Source: an uncultured Caryophanales bacterium (lineage in GTDB: Bacteria > Bacillota_I > Bacilli_A > RFN20 > CAG-826). Taken from it: a DNA stretch of 64,000 nt. This document shows, in pieces, positions 52,668-61,931 of this stretch (positions are counted from its first letter, which is position 1; every line of letters starts with the position of its first letter). The notes below the pieces were generated by a model. The model saw only the letters and a program-made list of their open reading frames with translations. It did not search any database and was not told where the DNA came from. The stretch covers positions 1 to 64,000 of the forward strand of contig CALELS010000014.1 of NCBI GenBank assembly GCA_937902735.1. Direction: 5' to 3'. A program made the translations under genes and the position numbers.

Positions 52668-52702
52668 TCTTATTCTATATAAATATAAGGATTAAAATAT
52701 TT

Positions 52703-53551
52703 TTATTTAACCTCAAGGTTTCCAGATGTGGTAGTAACATCTATTTTAGCTCCACCATCACCAAAGATGTATGCTCCATCAACATATTTATGAAGTAAAT
52801 CAGTAATGATATCTCCACTAGTCATATGAGCAGTAATTGTCGCACCATTTGTTGGAACAGATAACAAAATATTGCCTGATATAGTTTTAAATGCTCCATT
52901 TTTTAAATCGCCAAATCCATATATTGAAATATCACCACTTGTAGATTCAAAATTGGAGGATGTAACATTAGCGCTAACAACTTCAATTTTTCCAGATATA
53001 GTCTTAAATCTTATTGACTTTGAAAGCAGGTTATTAATATATATTTGTCCACTTGTAGTTTGAACATTTATTGAATCTCTAACAATCATGTTTTCAACTT
53101 TAATATAACCAGAGACGATTGTTAATCTAGCATCATTCACTGAAATAGTTTTCGCTTCAATATTTCCGCTTTCTACACGAATATTAATGCTTTCAAGATA
53201 AAGCGGATTATAAGTTATGGTTAGATTCTTTTCGAAAGTTAAATCTTTGATCATATAGCCACTTGCGCCATATTTAATGGATAAATTGTTATTTTCATCT
53301 AAATAGGAATGAACTTTTAGTTCATCAATAGTATCTTCTTTACAAGATTCTTCAATTGTAAAAGTTAACGCTTCTGGATCTTCGATTAATTTAACAATTC
53401 CTTTCATCCAATTGATATCAACTCTTTTAACTTCGTAATTAATTACTCTTTCACCAACTTGATATTTATCAGCATTTTCATAAATACCAATCATTGAACA
53501 ACCACTTAAAAGTGGGAGAACTAAAAATGGAATTAACATTGATTTTTTCAT
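52703..53551 (-). CDS. DUF4097-type beta-helix lipoprotein
   Basis: 282 residues. Signal peptide ends LLSGC at Cys18. The mature protein is built of short parallel beta-repeats with recurring (T/S)SG(N/D/Q/Y)I motifs (VSGYIKVEN, TSGQIYINN, ISGKIEVVS, TSGDISIYG, ISGNILLSV, TSGNLEVK), the DUF4097 beta-helix fold. Family members are surface or membrane-associated; function unknown. Starts 12 bases after the serpin stop, thus part of a serpin operon. Confidence 0.85.
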   Translation of the reverse strand: MKKSMLIPFLVLPLLSGCSMIGIYENADKYQVGERVINYEVKRVDINWMKGIVKLIEDPEALTFTIEESCKEDTIDELKVHSYLDENNNLSIKYGASGYMIKDLTFEKNLTITYNPLYLESINIRVESGNIEAKTISVNDARLTIVSGYIKVENMIVRDSINVQTTSGQIYINNLLSKSIRFKTISGKIEVVSANVTSSNFESTSGDISIYGFGDLKNGAFKTISGNILLSVPTNGATITAHMTSGDIITDLLHKYVDGAYIFGDGGAKIDVTTTSGNLEVK

Positions 53552-53563
53552 TTGACCTACCTC

Positions 53564-54874
53564 TTAGATTTTAGAAATAATTCCTGAGAATAATATTGCA
53601 TCCTTATAAACAAGAACATATCCAAATTCTTCATCAACGACAAAGTCGTTATAGACTTCTTTATATGGACCTGGACCAGCTTCACCAGCATAGGCCATAT
53701 AAGTTACTGCTGCACCTTCAATACCTTTTTTATTAACTTCTAATTTTGCTATATGTTTAAAATCAGTACAGAAAACTCTATCTTTCGATATTGATGACAT
53801 ATCAGCAGAATCAGTGAAGATATCATCGACTTTGAAGTCTTTAATAAACATATCCTTTAGATCAACTTCACTATCAGCTTTAAATGACGGGAATAATACT
53901 CTTGTGTAATATTCTTCCATCAATTCATCATCTCTATATGTGTAATTAGTTTTGTTTATTACATAATCAATTGTAGATGCATTAAATACATCTTTAATTG
54001 AATTATCACCTTCAGGTTTAATGAAATAAATATTCATTCCGGAAAGACTCATCGCTTTAGAAGCAGAGAATGATTCGGTTTCAATAGCTTTACCACTTGA
54101 ATAATAACCTACAAGTAATTTTGTTTCTTTAATTGATTTATCGTGGTTAACAAATTTGAACAGCTTATCTGTTTCGGATAAATCTAATCCTTCCATATTC
54201 CATAAATCTTTTAAATACAACGTATTTAATAAGACAAATAGTGTATTCTCAGTAACTCCAACATCAGGTTCGATTAGACCATGAGTTTTTTCTTTAATGA
54301 ATTGTTTCATTGCCTCTTTAGTGACGTTAAGGTTATTGTTAAAATCTGCTCCGATGGAGTAGCAATAATAATAGTCACGTAAGTCATTGAGACAATCTTG
54401 CTTTAGAGATATTTCATCATCAATCCAAATTGAATTAGTTAATGAAAGTTCATTAATCTTTTGATTAAGTTCGTTGTAATTGATATGAGACATATCGTTA
54501 TAAAACACTGAATAGTATTGATCAAATGTTTCATAGTCCACTCCAATAGCGTCTAATATTTCTTGTCTTGTGTTATTGTTTGCAGATCTAATGGCTAGAC
54601 CTAGACACATTTCAATAGATAGCGGAGATACGATTATATTTTCATTTCCATCATATTTATTGTTCTTAAATGATTCAGATAATCTTGAAGAGAAAGATAA
54701 AATCTTTGATTTAAAAGATAGATATTCATCACTATATAAATCATTATTGTTAAAATAATGGGGACTAAGATCTGGATTAGTGTAGACAATCATCTCTTTT
54801 AAAGCATCAGGTGAACTACAAGATGCTAATAAGGTGACCGCTAATAAAGGAACGATTCTTTTTAAGTGTTTCAT
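53564..54874 (-). CDS. serpin (serine protease inhibitor) lipoprotein
   Basis: 436 residues. Signal peptide with lipobox LLASC (Cys19) anchors it outside the cell. The serpin fold is recognisable from NIIVSPLSIEMCLGLAIRSANNNTRQEIL and TLFVLLNTLYLKDLW. The hinge reads EVNKKGIEGAAVTYMAY and the reactive loop AGEAGPGPYKEVYNDFVVDEEFGYVLVYK is slightly unusual (Gly/Pro-rich). Inhibits serine proteases by loop insertion; possible targets are host proteases or the subtilase encoded immediately upstream. Confidence 0.9.
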   Translation of the reverse strand: MKHLKRIVPLLAVTLLASCSSPDALKEMIVYTNPDLSPHYFNNNDLYSDEYLSFKSKILSFSSRLSESFKNNKYDGNENIIVSPLSIEMCLGLAIRSANNNTRQEILDAIGVDYETFDQYYSVFYNDMSHINYNELNQKINELSLTNSIWIDDEISLKQDCLNDLRDYYYCYSIGADFNNNLNVTKEAMKQFIKEKTHGLIEPDVGVTENTLFVLLNTLYLKDLWNMEGLDLSETDKLFKFVNHDKSIKETKLLVGYYSSGKAIETESFSASKAMSLSGMNIYFIKPEGDNSIKDVFNASTIDYVINKTNYTYRDDELMEEYYTRVLFPSFKADSEVDLKDMFIKDFKVDDIFTDSADMSSISKDRVFCTDFKHIAKLEVNKKGIEGAAVTYMAYAGEAGPGPYKEVYNDFVVDEEFGYVLVYKDAILFSGIISKI

Positions 54875-54921
54875 AATTATCTCCTTTTAATATTAACAAT
54901 CAGCGTCTAATCATTATGAGA

Positions 54922-57900
54922 TTATTCTTCTTTTCTTTTGTGATTTAAAACTATATATGTAACCCCAGCGATTCCTATTAAGGAAATAACAATAATAATT
55001 GGGGTAACATTGGATGTTATTTTATTTGATAAAACATTAATTTTATTAACACCTAATTGATTAGATCCGTTAAGTGATTCACCATTTGCACTTGCCCAGG
55101 CACTTAAACGGTTCCATTCTGAAGTGTAAGCTACATTTGTGGTAAATAATTCACGTTGATGAGAATTAAGGGCGTTAAAGGCTCCTTTTGCGCTTGTATA
55201 GTAATGATGTTCACTATCTTTACAATATCCAAGATTCTCAACATAGTTCATATGCATATATGTATCAATAAATGTTTCAAGTCCTTGACAGTCTTCTGAA
55301 GAAGAAATATCGGTTTCAACAGTTGTTGTTTTTGTTTCGTAAACTGTAATTGATTGAATGTAAAGACGTTTTTTATTAGTTGTTGTGGCAATTGAAACAC
55401 TATTTACTGCGGTTGAAAACTCCTCTTCATAATCAGCATAAGAAGATGTGGCAGTTTTAGTCTTGCCAGCAATTGTGAATGTAACAGGTGTATCACTTCC
55501 ATATCTCATTGCATTTACAACTATTTTTGTAATGTTTGAGGTTGTTGAAGTGACAGTTACCGTCCCGGTATTACTTCCAGATCCAAGTCTGATTGAATTA
55601 TTTTCAGTCGTGGTATACCCACTTGTACTAACTGATAATGTATTTACGGAAATTGTTTGAGTGTCTGATGGATATGTTATTGTTCCAATAACACTATAAC
55701 CAGTTGTGGTTGTTTCTTCGATAACAACTCTATTTGAATTGACAATAATATCGTAAGTAGTTGTTCTTGTGTTTCCATTATAAGTAAATGAAACAGTGAT
55801 TGTCTTATTACCAGCAGTTGACATATCTGGAGATGTAACGCTTGTTGGAGATACACTCTTTTGATATCCATTAGCAAATGTTGCTGTACATGTTCCATCA
55901 AAAGCAAAAGCATTATTCTTCATATACGAAGTAGTCATTCCGCTTACCCCAATTGATGAAAGTGTACCTTGATTGATAGTGATGTTATATGTAGTTGATT
56001 TACCACCATATGAAACCGTTACAGTTTGATTGCCTAATGTAGTCATTGAATAACCACTAAAAGTGGATGATGAGGTTACATTAGTGGTAGATGAATCAGT
56101 ATAGTGAGCAGTAACAGTACCACCAAATGAGAACGTATCACCTTCAACAAATGAAGATGTATATCCAGATACACTGATTGAAGATAAAACCTTTGCAGCT
56201 GTTACTGTAATTGCTTGTGATGTGGACTTGCCACCATAAGTAATAGTAACGGAAGTGTTTCCAGTAGTTAATGCTGTTGAAGTCGATGGACTGAAAGTAA
56301 ATTCAGAAGTGTGATCAGCGTATGTATATGTATCAAATGTTGAATCATCATATGTTCTAGTAATTACTAAACCAGTTGGATTGAAATATTCACCAGCTTC
56401 ATAAGTTGTTTTTGTTGGAGCGGTTGATACTGAAATGCTTTCTAGAGTTTTGTTTGGAATTAATTCATATAAATATGCATTGGTGTAACTACCTGTATAT
56501 GGTCTTAATCCGGTGGAGTTAAATTGATAACTTCCTATCGAACCACCACCATAGACAAGATTGTTTTTATTTAAAGTCAAGGTTGTTGAATTACTTGAGT
56601 TAAATTCAACTTTTTTAGTGGTTGAACTATAAACATAGTTTCCATCATTAGAAAGAGTGAATCCACTCGAAGTACCAGTAAGTGTAAATACTAACCAGTT
56701 TGAAGATGTCGTTGTAAGTTTTACCCAGTTATTTTCAATTGTGTAAGCTAGGTTTGTATTTGATGTTCCCCATGCTACCTTCATATTATTTTTAATATCA
56801 GAAGATGTTAAAGGTGTCTCTGAAACAGTATAGTCAGATATATCTTCACTATCTCCACTAGCGGAAACCGTTATTTGATATGTAGTTGATTTTTCGCCAT
56901 AAGAAACTGTAACTGTGTAGTTTCCAGCAGTAGACATGTTATAGCCACTAAAGTTTGCATCATTTGTAACATTAGCTGTAGATGAATCTGAGTAGTGAGC
57001 AGTAACTGTGCCACCAAAAGCAAATGTGTCTCCTAGGGAGAACTGAGTTGTTTGACCACTTATAGATATAAAATCAAGTGTAACTGGAGCAACAGGTGCT
57101 GTTACGGTTACATAGATATCACAACTAACGTTAGAATCTATAGTTGATGTAATTGTAACAATATCTTCACCAGCAGCTAAAGCTGTAATTGTTCCACTAG
57201 AATTAACAGAAACAGTGCCATTATCTTCATATAAAGAGAATTCAACCCCGTCATCGAATGTACCAACACCATTTACAGTCCAATCTAAATCTAATGTATC
57301 TCCAACTTCTAGAGCAACTTCACCGTTAACTATTTCAGGATTGTTAACAACAATATCAGTTGGACCATCCGTTGGTGTTGGAGTGTCATCAACTCCTAAG
57401 AATTTAGCAACATTAAGAGCACCATTACCAGCCCAGTTTGTATATATTGAACCACTATCATCGATAGGATCACAAGAAGCGTATAAGGCAGTTTCTATCT
57501 CTGCAGGTGTTGCACTTGGATTTTGTTGAATATATAAAGCAATCGCTGCAGTAACTAGTGGGGCAGAGAATGATGTTCCAGAAGTATCTTTATAGGATGA
57601 GTTTGTACCTTTATCTGCAACATGAACATATCCTGGAGCAACTAAATCGATAGTGCTTCCATAATTAGAGAATCCTGCTTTATCAGTGCCTGTTTGGTTC
57701 AGCGAACCAACATTAATAACGTGATTATTACTTCCAGGATAGGAAGGTTCATCGGTATTGTAGTTACCTGCAGCACCTACAAGAGTAATACCAGCGTTAT
57801 AAGCTTGATTTAAGTAGGAAGAAAGAATGGTTGAACATCCACTTGATGCTGACATTGATGAAGTTCCATATGAAACAGCGTGTTCATAGCTTTGGAATGA

Positions 57901-58500
57901 CATATTAATTACATCGATTCCTAACGCTTGAGCATCCATTAACGCATTTTGAATAGCACCAAACTCATATCCATTAGAGGAGTTTGTTACTTTATAGACA
58001 TATAATTCAACGTTTGGAGCTAAACCAGTGCCACCAACACTATTGATTGCAGCAGCAACTGTAGCGGCAACGTTTGTGCCATGTCCTAATGTATCATCAA
58101 TGTATGAGTAACCATGTTGGGAAGCTTTGTAATATACCCAAGATGATGTTTGATATTCATAATATTTAGAATCACCTTTTACTTTAGTAGCACTATTAAC
58201 CATGAAATCTTCATGGTCATAATTAATACCACTATCGATAATTCCAACTTTAACAGAGTCACCTCTATAATAATCAAGAGTACTTCCTAAATTAAGATAT
58301 TGGAATGTTTTATTATTTTGAGTTGTGTATTTAGGTTCATTACTAGGATCGCTGGAATAACTTGCAGCGTATGCTACCATGCCTGGCTTAGCAATTTCTG
58401 GGTCATCTATTTTAACTCCTTCTTTTTTATAAGAATTAAAAGATAAAACACTTATTCCAAGTAATGATATCAAGATTGAAGGTAATATTATTCGTTTCAT
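54922..58500 (-). CDS. membrane-anchored subtilisin-like protease with Ig-like repeats
   Basis: 1192 residues. Signal sequence at the N-terminus; subtilase domain with Asp89 (GIIDSGINYDH), His140 (DTLGHGTNVAAT), oxyanion Asn246 (GAAGN) and Ser310 (GTSFSAP). A BIG2-like domain follows (about 385-480), then four related Ig-like repeats of the BIG3 type (pattern GDTFSFGGTVTAHY...GKSTTY...) between about 485 and 950. A membrane helix near the C-terminus (TPIIIVISLIGIAGVTYIVL) and a KRKEE tail anchor it. Likely cell-surface protease. The start codon follows a hairpin (58510-58532) and T-run without a ribosome site. Confidence 0.93.
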   Translation of the reverse strand: MKRIILPSILISLLGISVLSFNSYKKEGVKIDDPEIAKPGMVAYAASYSSDPSNEPKYTTQNNKTFQYLNLGSTLDYYRGDSVKVGIIDSGINYDHEDFMVNSATKVKGDSKYYEYQTSSWVYYKASQHGYSYIDDTLGHGTNVAATVAAAINSVGGTGLAPNVELYVYKVTNSSNGYEFGAIQNALMDAQALGIDVINMSFQSYEHAVSYGTSSMSASSGCSTILSSYLNQAYNAGITLVGAAGNYNTDEPSYPGSNNHVINVGSLNQTGTDKAGFSNYGSTIDLVAPGYVHVADKGTNSSYKDTSGTSFSAPLVTAAIALYIQQNPSATPAEIETALYASCDPIDDSGSIYTNWAGNGALNVAKFLGVDDTPTPTDGPTDIVVNNPEIVNGEVALEVGDTLDLDWTVNGVGTFDDGVEFSLYEDNGTVSVNSSGTITALAAGEDIVTITSTIDSNVSCDIYVTVTAPVAPVTLDFISISGQTTQFSLGDTFAFGGTVTAHYSDSSTANVTNDANFSGYNMSTAGNYTVTVSYGEKSTTYQITVSASGDSEDISDYTVSETPLTSSDIKNNMKVAWGTSNTNLAYTIENNWVKLTTTSSNWLVFTLTGTSSGFTLSNDGNYVYSSTTKKVEFNSSNSTTLTLNKNNLVYGGGSIGSYQFNSTGLRPYTGSYTNAYLYELIPNKTLESISVSTAPTKTTYEAGEYFNPTGLVITRTYDDSTFDTYTYADHTSEFTFSPSTSTALTTGNTSVTITYGGKSTSQAITVTAAKVLSSISVSGYTSSFVEGDTFSFGGTVTAHYTDSSTTNVTSSSTFSGYSMTTLGNQTVTVSYGGKSTTYNITINQGTLSSIGVSGMTTSYMKNNAFAFDGTCTATFANGYQKSVSPTSVTSPDMSTAGNKTITVSFTYNGNTRTTTYDIIVNSNRVVIEETTTTGYSVIGTITYPSDTQTISVNTLSVSTSGYTTTENNSIRLGSGSNTGTVTVTSTTSNITKIVVNAMRYGSDTPVTFTIAGKTKTATSSYADYEEEFSTAVNSVSIATTTNKKRLYIQSITVYETKTTTVETDISSSEDCQGLETFIDTYMHMNYVENLGYCKDSEHHYYTSAKGAFNALNSHQRELFTTNVAYTSEWNRLSAWASANGESLNGSNQLGVNKINVLSNKITSNVTPIIIVISLIGIAGVTYIVLNHKRKEE

Positions 58501-58509
58501 ATATTAAAA

Positions 58510-58532
58510 ATGCATGATTTATTAACATGCAT
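58510..58532 (-). terminator. hairpin directly before the subtilase start
   Basis: Minus strand ATGCATG-ttaataaat-CATGCAT followed by TTTTTAATAT and the ATG at 58500. It can serve as terminator of the preceding lipoprotein gene or as a leader structure of the protease gene. Confidence 0.55.
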
Positions 58533-58571
58533 ATTTTAATTAATATTCAAGATTAATTCAAAAGAATTATG

Positions 58572-58586
58572 AAAGTGTGGGAAAAA
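58572..58586 (-). promoter_or_regulatory. 15-base motif shared with the peptide-cluster promoters
   Basis: TTTTTCCCACACTTT on the minus strand, identical to the first part of the promoter block at 4670-4725. It lies between the stop codon of the 240-residue-class lipoprotein gene and the subtilase gene, in the same orientation. The second CACACTTT unit is not conserved. Confidence 0.5.
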
Positions 58587-59264
58587 CTAATCTATATAAT
58601 ATGTTTCCACAAAAACATCAGGTATTGTAGTTCTATATTCAATTGATACTTTTTCAGTGTAGACAATATATGAAGAATAATGTAGTTCAATCATTTCTTT
58701 TTTAATTCTACCTTCTTCATCATATTCACCATAGATATTGAATCTTTCTTCTAGAATAAATGAATATTTGTTTTCTTCAGTTACGAAATTCTCATAATAT
58801 CCTTTGGATTCATATCTCCATTTAACATTTTGAAGCATTGTTCCTAATTGAATAAAGACATCTCCAAGAGCACTACCACCAGATTGATTTGGATCGAATT
58901 TATATGTTGCTTCTTTATAAACACCTTCTTCATCTTTGATGTAAGTTAAATATTGATTGTTAAATACACGAACTTTATATGTTCCTGATTTATCAGGTAT
59001 ATCTGTAGTGAAATAAATTACTCTATAACCTGATTCAGAAGTTAAATATATAAGACTAGTAGATAAATAATATGGTTCATCTTCTTCAGCATTATGTTTA
59101 GCAAATGATTTAGCTTCAATTTTAATATCAGCGTATGTAGAAAAATCATTTTGATATGCTTCAAAAGCTTTTTGATATTGATTAATGTTTTTAGTTAATT
59201 GATCAGCGCATCCTGATAAGAAAAGAGGGACAATTAAATAAGTTAATGCTTTACGGAATCTCAT
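58587..59264 (-). CDS. lipoprotein, unknown function
   Basis: 225 residues from the ATG at 59264 (MRFRKALTYLIVPLFLSGC), preferred over the longer reading because AGGAG precedes it by 7 bases and a clean lipobox LSGC (Cys19) then follows. The mature part begins ADQLTKNINQYQKAFEAY and is rich in Tyr, Ser and Glu; no domain recognised. The ribosome site overlaps the end of the upstream lipoprotein gene; the two probably form an operon leading into the subtilase region. Confidence 0.8.
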   Translation of the reverse strand: MRFRKALTYLIVPLFLSGCADQLTKNINQYQKAFEAYQNDFSTYADIKIEAKSFAKHNAEEDEPYYLSTSLIYLTSESGYRVIYFTTDIPDKSGTYKVRVFNNQYLTYIKDEEGVYKEATYKFDPNQSGGSALGDVFIQLGTMLQNVKWRYESKGYYENFVTEENKYSFILEERFNIYGEYDEEGRIKKEMIELHYSSYIVYTEKVSIEYRTTIPDVFVETYYID

Positions 59265-59274
59265 GAGTATTCTC

Positions 59275-60027
59275 CTATTTATAATAATATGATTCAGGTA
59301 TATCAATTGTTGTTTCAAATGTAGCTCTGATTTCAAATTTATTAATGCCTAAAAGATAGAGTAGATGAATCATATATCCATTTTGGAATTGAACTTGAGA
59401 GCTAAAACCATTACCTCTATATACATATGTTCCATAAAAGTCCTCTTCAAATACATAATCAGAGAATTCAAACATATGAACATATATTTCACTTACTATT
59501 CTACTAGTAAATTTATCAGTTAAATCAAAGCCACTTACTTCTTGTCTTAGTAACCCTTCTTTACTATCTACATAGTTATAGAAAGTATTACCACTTTTTC
59601 TTTCGTAATATTGTGTAGCGTACATAGTGGACACACAATAACCATTTTTAGTGAATTTCTCAGTAGTTAAATAACCACCAGAATAGGCTTCATAAGTATA
59701 GTTATAATGTTTATTAAAGAAAGAATTTGAACCATTCTTAAAACTGTTCCAAGTTGATTCGCTTACTTGTTGACCATCACCTCCAACATTAATTGGAGGA
59801 TTAGAATCTTTTAAGGTATGAGCTTTAACACTAACTTTTTGAGGTTCACTTTCTCCTCCACCGCCTTGAGAGCCGCCACCTTGAGAGCCTTCTCCTTGAC
59901 TAGATGAGGAACCTTCTTCAATTGAGACTGGATTTGGATCTTTTTCTTCACTAGGAGTTGCATTAGAAATACATCCAGTAGTAATTACTAGACTTAATAA
60001 GAGTAATAAAACATTTGCTTTCTTCAT
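59275..60027 (-). CDS. lipoprotein with Ser/Gly-rich linker, unknown
   Basis: 250 residues from the ATG at 60027 (MKKANVLLLLLSLVITTGC); a TTG at 60045 is an alternative. Lipobox VITTGC with Cys19. A low-complexity linker of Ser, Gly, Gln and Glu (about 32-60) precedes a Tyr/Phe-rich domain without recognised motifs. A TATAAT box lies about 19 bases before the ATG and no ribosome site is seen. Confidence 0.78.
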   Translation of the reverse strand: MKKANVLLLLLSLVITTGCISNATPSEEKDPNPVSIEEGSSSSQGEGSQGGGSQGGGGESEPQKVSVKAHTLKDSNPPINVGGDGQQVSESTWNSFKNGSNSFFNKHYNYTYEAYSGGYLTTEKFTKNGYCVSTMYATQYYERKSGNTFYNYVDSKEGLLRQEVSGFDLTDKFTSRIVSEIYVHMFEFSDYVFEEDFYGTYVYRGNGFSSQVQFQNGYMIHLLYLLGINKFEIRATFETTIDIPESYYYK

Positions 60028-60070
60028 AAATGTGTTCGTTAACAATATTATACAAAATTGTTACTGGTTT

Positions 60071-60181
60071 TTATAGAACAATATCTCCATCAGCGCAATC
60101 ATATTCATTTACTTCTTCATTTATATAAGAAGTTATTTCAAAAAAGATTTCATTGAATTTATGAGAAATCAGTTCTAGCAT
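60071..60181 (-). CDS. possible 36-residue ORF or gene remnant
   Basis: ATG at 60181 lies inside the 37-bp direct repeat (copy at 60176-60212); AGGA stands 3 bases before it. The product MLELISHKFNEIF... is acidic (ends YDCADGDIVL) and has normal amino-acid composition, so it may be the remaining end of a longer protein. Nothing else supports it. The rest of the 174-base gap between the lipoprotein and CoiA-like genes shows no feature. Confidence 0.3.
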   Translation of the reverse strand: MLELISHKFNEIFFEITSYINEEVNEYDCADGDIVL

Positions 60182-60212
60182 AAATCCTGCCGAGCTTTAA
60201 CAATTTTGTCAG
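60176..60212 (-). repeat. 37-bp direct repeat, copy 1 (after CoiA-like gene)
   Basis: 35 of 37 bases match the copy at 61876-61912, exactly 1700 bp away. In frame with the CoiA-like gene and directly behind its TAA stop, it reads DKIVKARQDLC followed by TAG. The differences from copy 2 are one silent (GCT/GCC Ala) and one Asp/Asn change, and TAG versus TAA. Confidence 0.8.
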
Positions 60213-60219
60213 TGCTGAA

Positions 60220-61569
60220 TTATTTAATGCTCCAAACACAAATCCACTCTGGTTTATCACAACCATATAATTCGCAAGAACTACCATTGAACGAAAATTG
60301 GTCGCTCGAGAAATAGCCGAAAACTTTTCCATATTTGTCCCTTTGTTCGGTTGGATCTCTATTTATTTTTATAAATTTTCCTGTTTTGCCATTCTTGAAA
60401 ATAGCAACTTTGTAATTATTCTCTTCCCATAAGGTATAAACAGATTTACTGATTGAATTGCTAAAAGTTGGTAATTCAACAATGTGTTGTCCATTTTCAT
60501 CTTCATAGGAAAGTTGTGAAACAAAACCATCATCATTCTTTTTAAGTATTTCGACTTGAGTGTTGCCTGATAATCCTAAATCTAAAAATCTTTTCTTACA
60601 CATTGGACAATAATTTTTATCGTGTGTAGAAAATTCACATTCCATGCATGGCATAATCTCATCATATTTACTCTTTGGAATGTCTATGTTTGAACTGCCA
60701 CATAAGTGCGTCGAACTTCTTGGACAACCAAAGTAATAAGTCGTGTGATCCTTGCTGTACATTTCTTTGAGATAATCAGCTAGTTCCCCTAAAGCAATAG
60801 TTTTCTCCTTTGGCTCATTACTTTCAATGAAGCGATTAACAATATCTTTTTCATCATAGATGAACCCATCAGTAGCAAATCTTTCAAAACCATCTTCAGG
60901 AGCCCAAGTTATCTTTACTAATTCGATTTCATTATCTTTATGATCCAAATAATAGAATCGGTCTTCGCCTGATAGGTGCTCATATCCATCATCTATAAGC
61001 TTTTTAAGGTCTTCCAAACCTTCTATTTCTTCAGCAGGAAGTTGCAATTGGAAATATAACTCAACATTTGGATTCTCTTTTGGAATAAAGTTGTTAAATG
61101 TTTTCTTCGGTCTAGTCCATTTGTACAAATCATTTTTATAATTCTCTATTGCACCACTTTCGTATTGTTCGGATAAATCAAATATCCAAATAACTTTATA
61201 CCCAAGAGAATTATAAAAACTGTTTCTATCATCGAATTCCTCAGCGGTCATTGGACTGTGTTGGAACTCATACACAACTTTCTTATTTTCTATGAGAACA
61301 TCTGCTCGATGCTTTTGGCCGTCTTTAATCTTAACAATTTCTTGAGTTTCTAGTGGAAAACGTGCTTGCCAACGCATATGCCAATCCGACATATCATAGT
61401 GCCAAGAATCAGTACATTGTGAATGAGAAGGATGCGCAAAATGATGTATTCTTATTTCACCTTTTTTAAGAACAAGTCTCTCTCCGCATTCAGGACAAAA
61501 ATAATCTTGTTTAACATGTGTCTGTTCTATAAAGACACGCTTCCCATCTTTATCTAAAGCAAAACGCAT
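60220..61569 (-). CDS. CoiA-like competence/defence nuclease
   Basis: 449 residues. N-terminal zinc-type motif YFCPECGERLVLKKG with Cys25 and Cys28, then IHHFAHP, and a PD-(D/E)xK-like nuclease core HRADVLIENKKVVYEFQHS followed by DRNSFYNSLGYKVIWIFDL. This is the competence protein CoiA family arrangement; relatives also occur in restriction and defence islands. A second cysteine cluster (CMECEFSTHDKNYCPMCKKRF) lies near residues 300-330. Translation start is supported only by an AGGGG at 11 bases. Neighbours are restriction genes. Confidence 0.8.
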   Translation of the reverse strand: MRFALDKDGKRVFIEQTHVKQDYFCPECGERLVLKKGEIRIHHFAHPSHSQCTDSWHYDMSDWHMRWQARFPLETQEIVKIKDGQKHRADVLIENKKVVYEFQHSPMTAEEFDDRNSFYNSLGYKVIWIFDLSEQYESGAIENYKNDLYKWTRPKKTFNNFIPKENPNVELYFQLQLPAEEIEGLEDLKKLIDDGYEHLSGEDRFYYLDHKDNEIELVKITWAPEDGFERFATDGFIYDEKDIVNRFIESNEPKEKTIALGELADYLKEMYSKDHTTYYFGCPRSSTHLCGSSNIDIPKSKYDEIMPCMECEFSTHDKNYCPMCKKRFLDLGLSGNTQVEILKKNDDGFVSQLSYEDENGQHIVELPTFSNSISKSVYTLWEENNYKVAIFKNGKTGKFIKINRDPTEQRDKYGKVFGYFSSDQFSFNGSSCELYGCDKPEWICVWSIK

Positions 61570-61592
61570 TCAATCACTTTCCCCTAGAACTG

Positions 61593-61799
61593 TTACGCTT
61601 CATTCTTTAACACTTTTGCGACATATTCCTTATTAAACCAAAAACTTTGCTTAGTATATTCGATTATACCAGTTTCTTTGTCAGGAATTGGAAGAATATA
61701 TTTATCGATGTTTTTTCTTGCGTGAGGTCTAACATGGCATATACCATTATTGCTTCTTTTTTCTATTTTTTCTAGATTTGTTAGCAGAGTAATCCTCAT
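61593..61799 (-). CDS. 68-residue protein resembling a restriction-enzyme C-terminus
   Basis: 68 residues: MRITLLTNLEKIEKRSNNG, then ICHVRPHARKNIDKYILPIP, then EYTKQSFWFNKEYVAKVL. The HVRPHA...(T/M)TKQ(C/S)FW(L/F)N(N/K)xY pattern is, from memory, typical of the end of some type II restriction enzymes of the MutH/Sau3AI-like group. The protein is too short to be a full enzyme. GGGAG lies 9 bases before ATG, so it may still be translated. Ends 23 bases before the CoiA-like gene. Confidence 0.5.
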   Translation of the reverse strand: MRITLLTNLEKIEKRSNNGICHVRPHARKNIDKYILPIPDKETGIIEYTKQSFWFNKEYVAKVLKNEA

Positions 61800-61875
61800 G
61801 AACCAATTCTCCCAATAAAAAAATTTAAGACAAATTATTTTTATGATTAATATATTAACCTAAGATGAGGAATTT

Positions 61876-61912
61876 TAGCATAAATTCTGCCGGGCTTTAA
61901 CAATTTTGTCAG
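61876..61912 (-). repeat. 37-bp direct repeat, copy 2 (after HNH gene)
   Basis: Second copy of the repeat. It lies in frame behind the TAA stop of the HNH endonuclease gene; reading through would add LLVLFDADKIVKARQNLC before the next TAA at 61875. With copy 1 it encloses about 1.66 kb carrying the 68-residue ORF and the CoiA-like gene. Confidence 0.8.
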
Positions 61913-61931
61913 CATCAAAAAGAACTAATAA

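Noticed and set aside
54922..58500. DNA-level tandem repeat array in the subtilase
   Set aside because: The repetition is at protein level (diverged Ig-like domains), not recent DNA tandem duplication.
60176..61912. CRISPR array
   Set aside because: Only two repeats 1700 bp apart with genes between them; no regular spacers.
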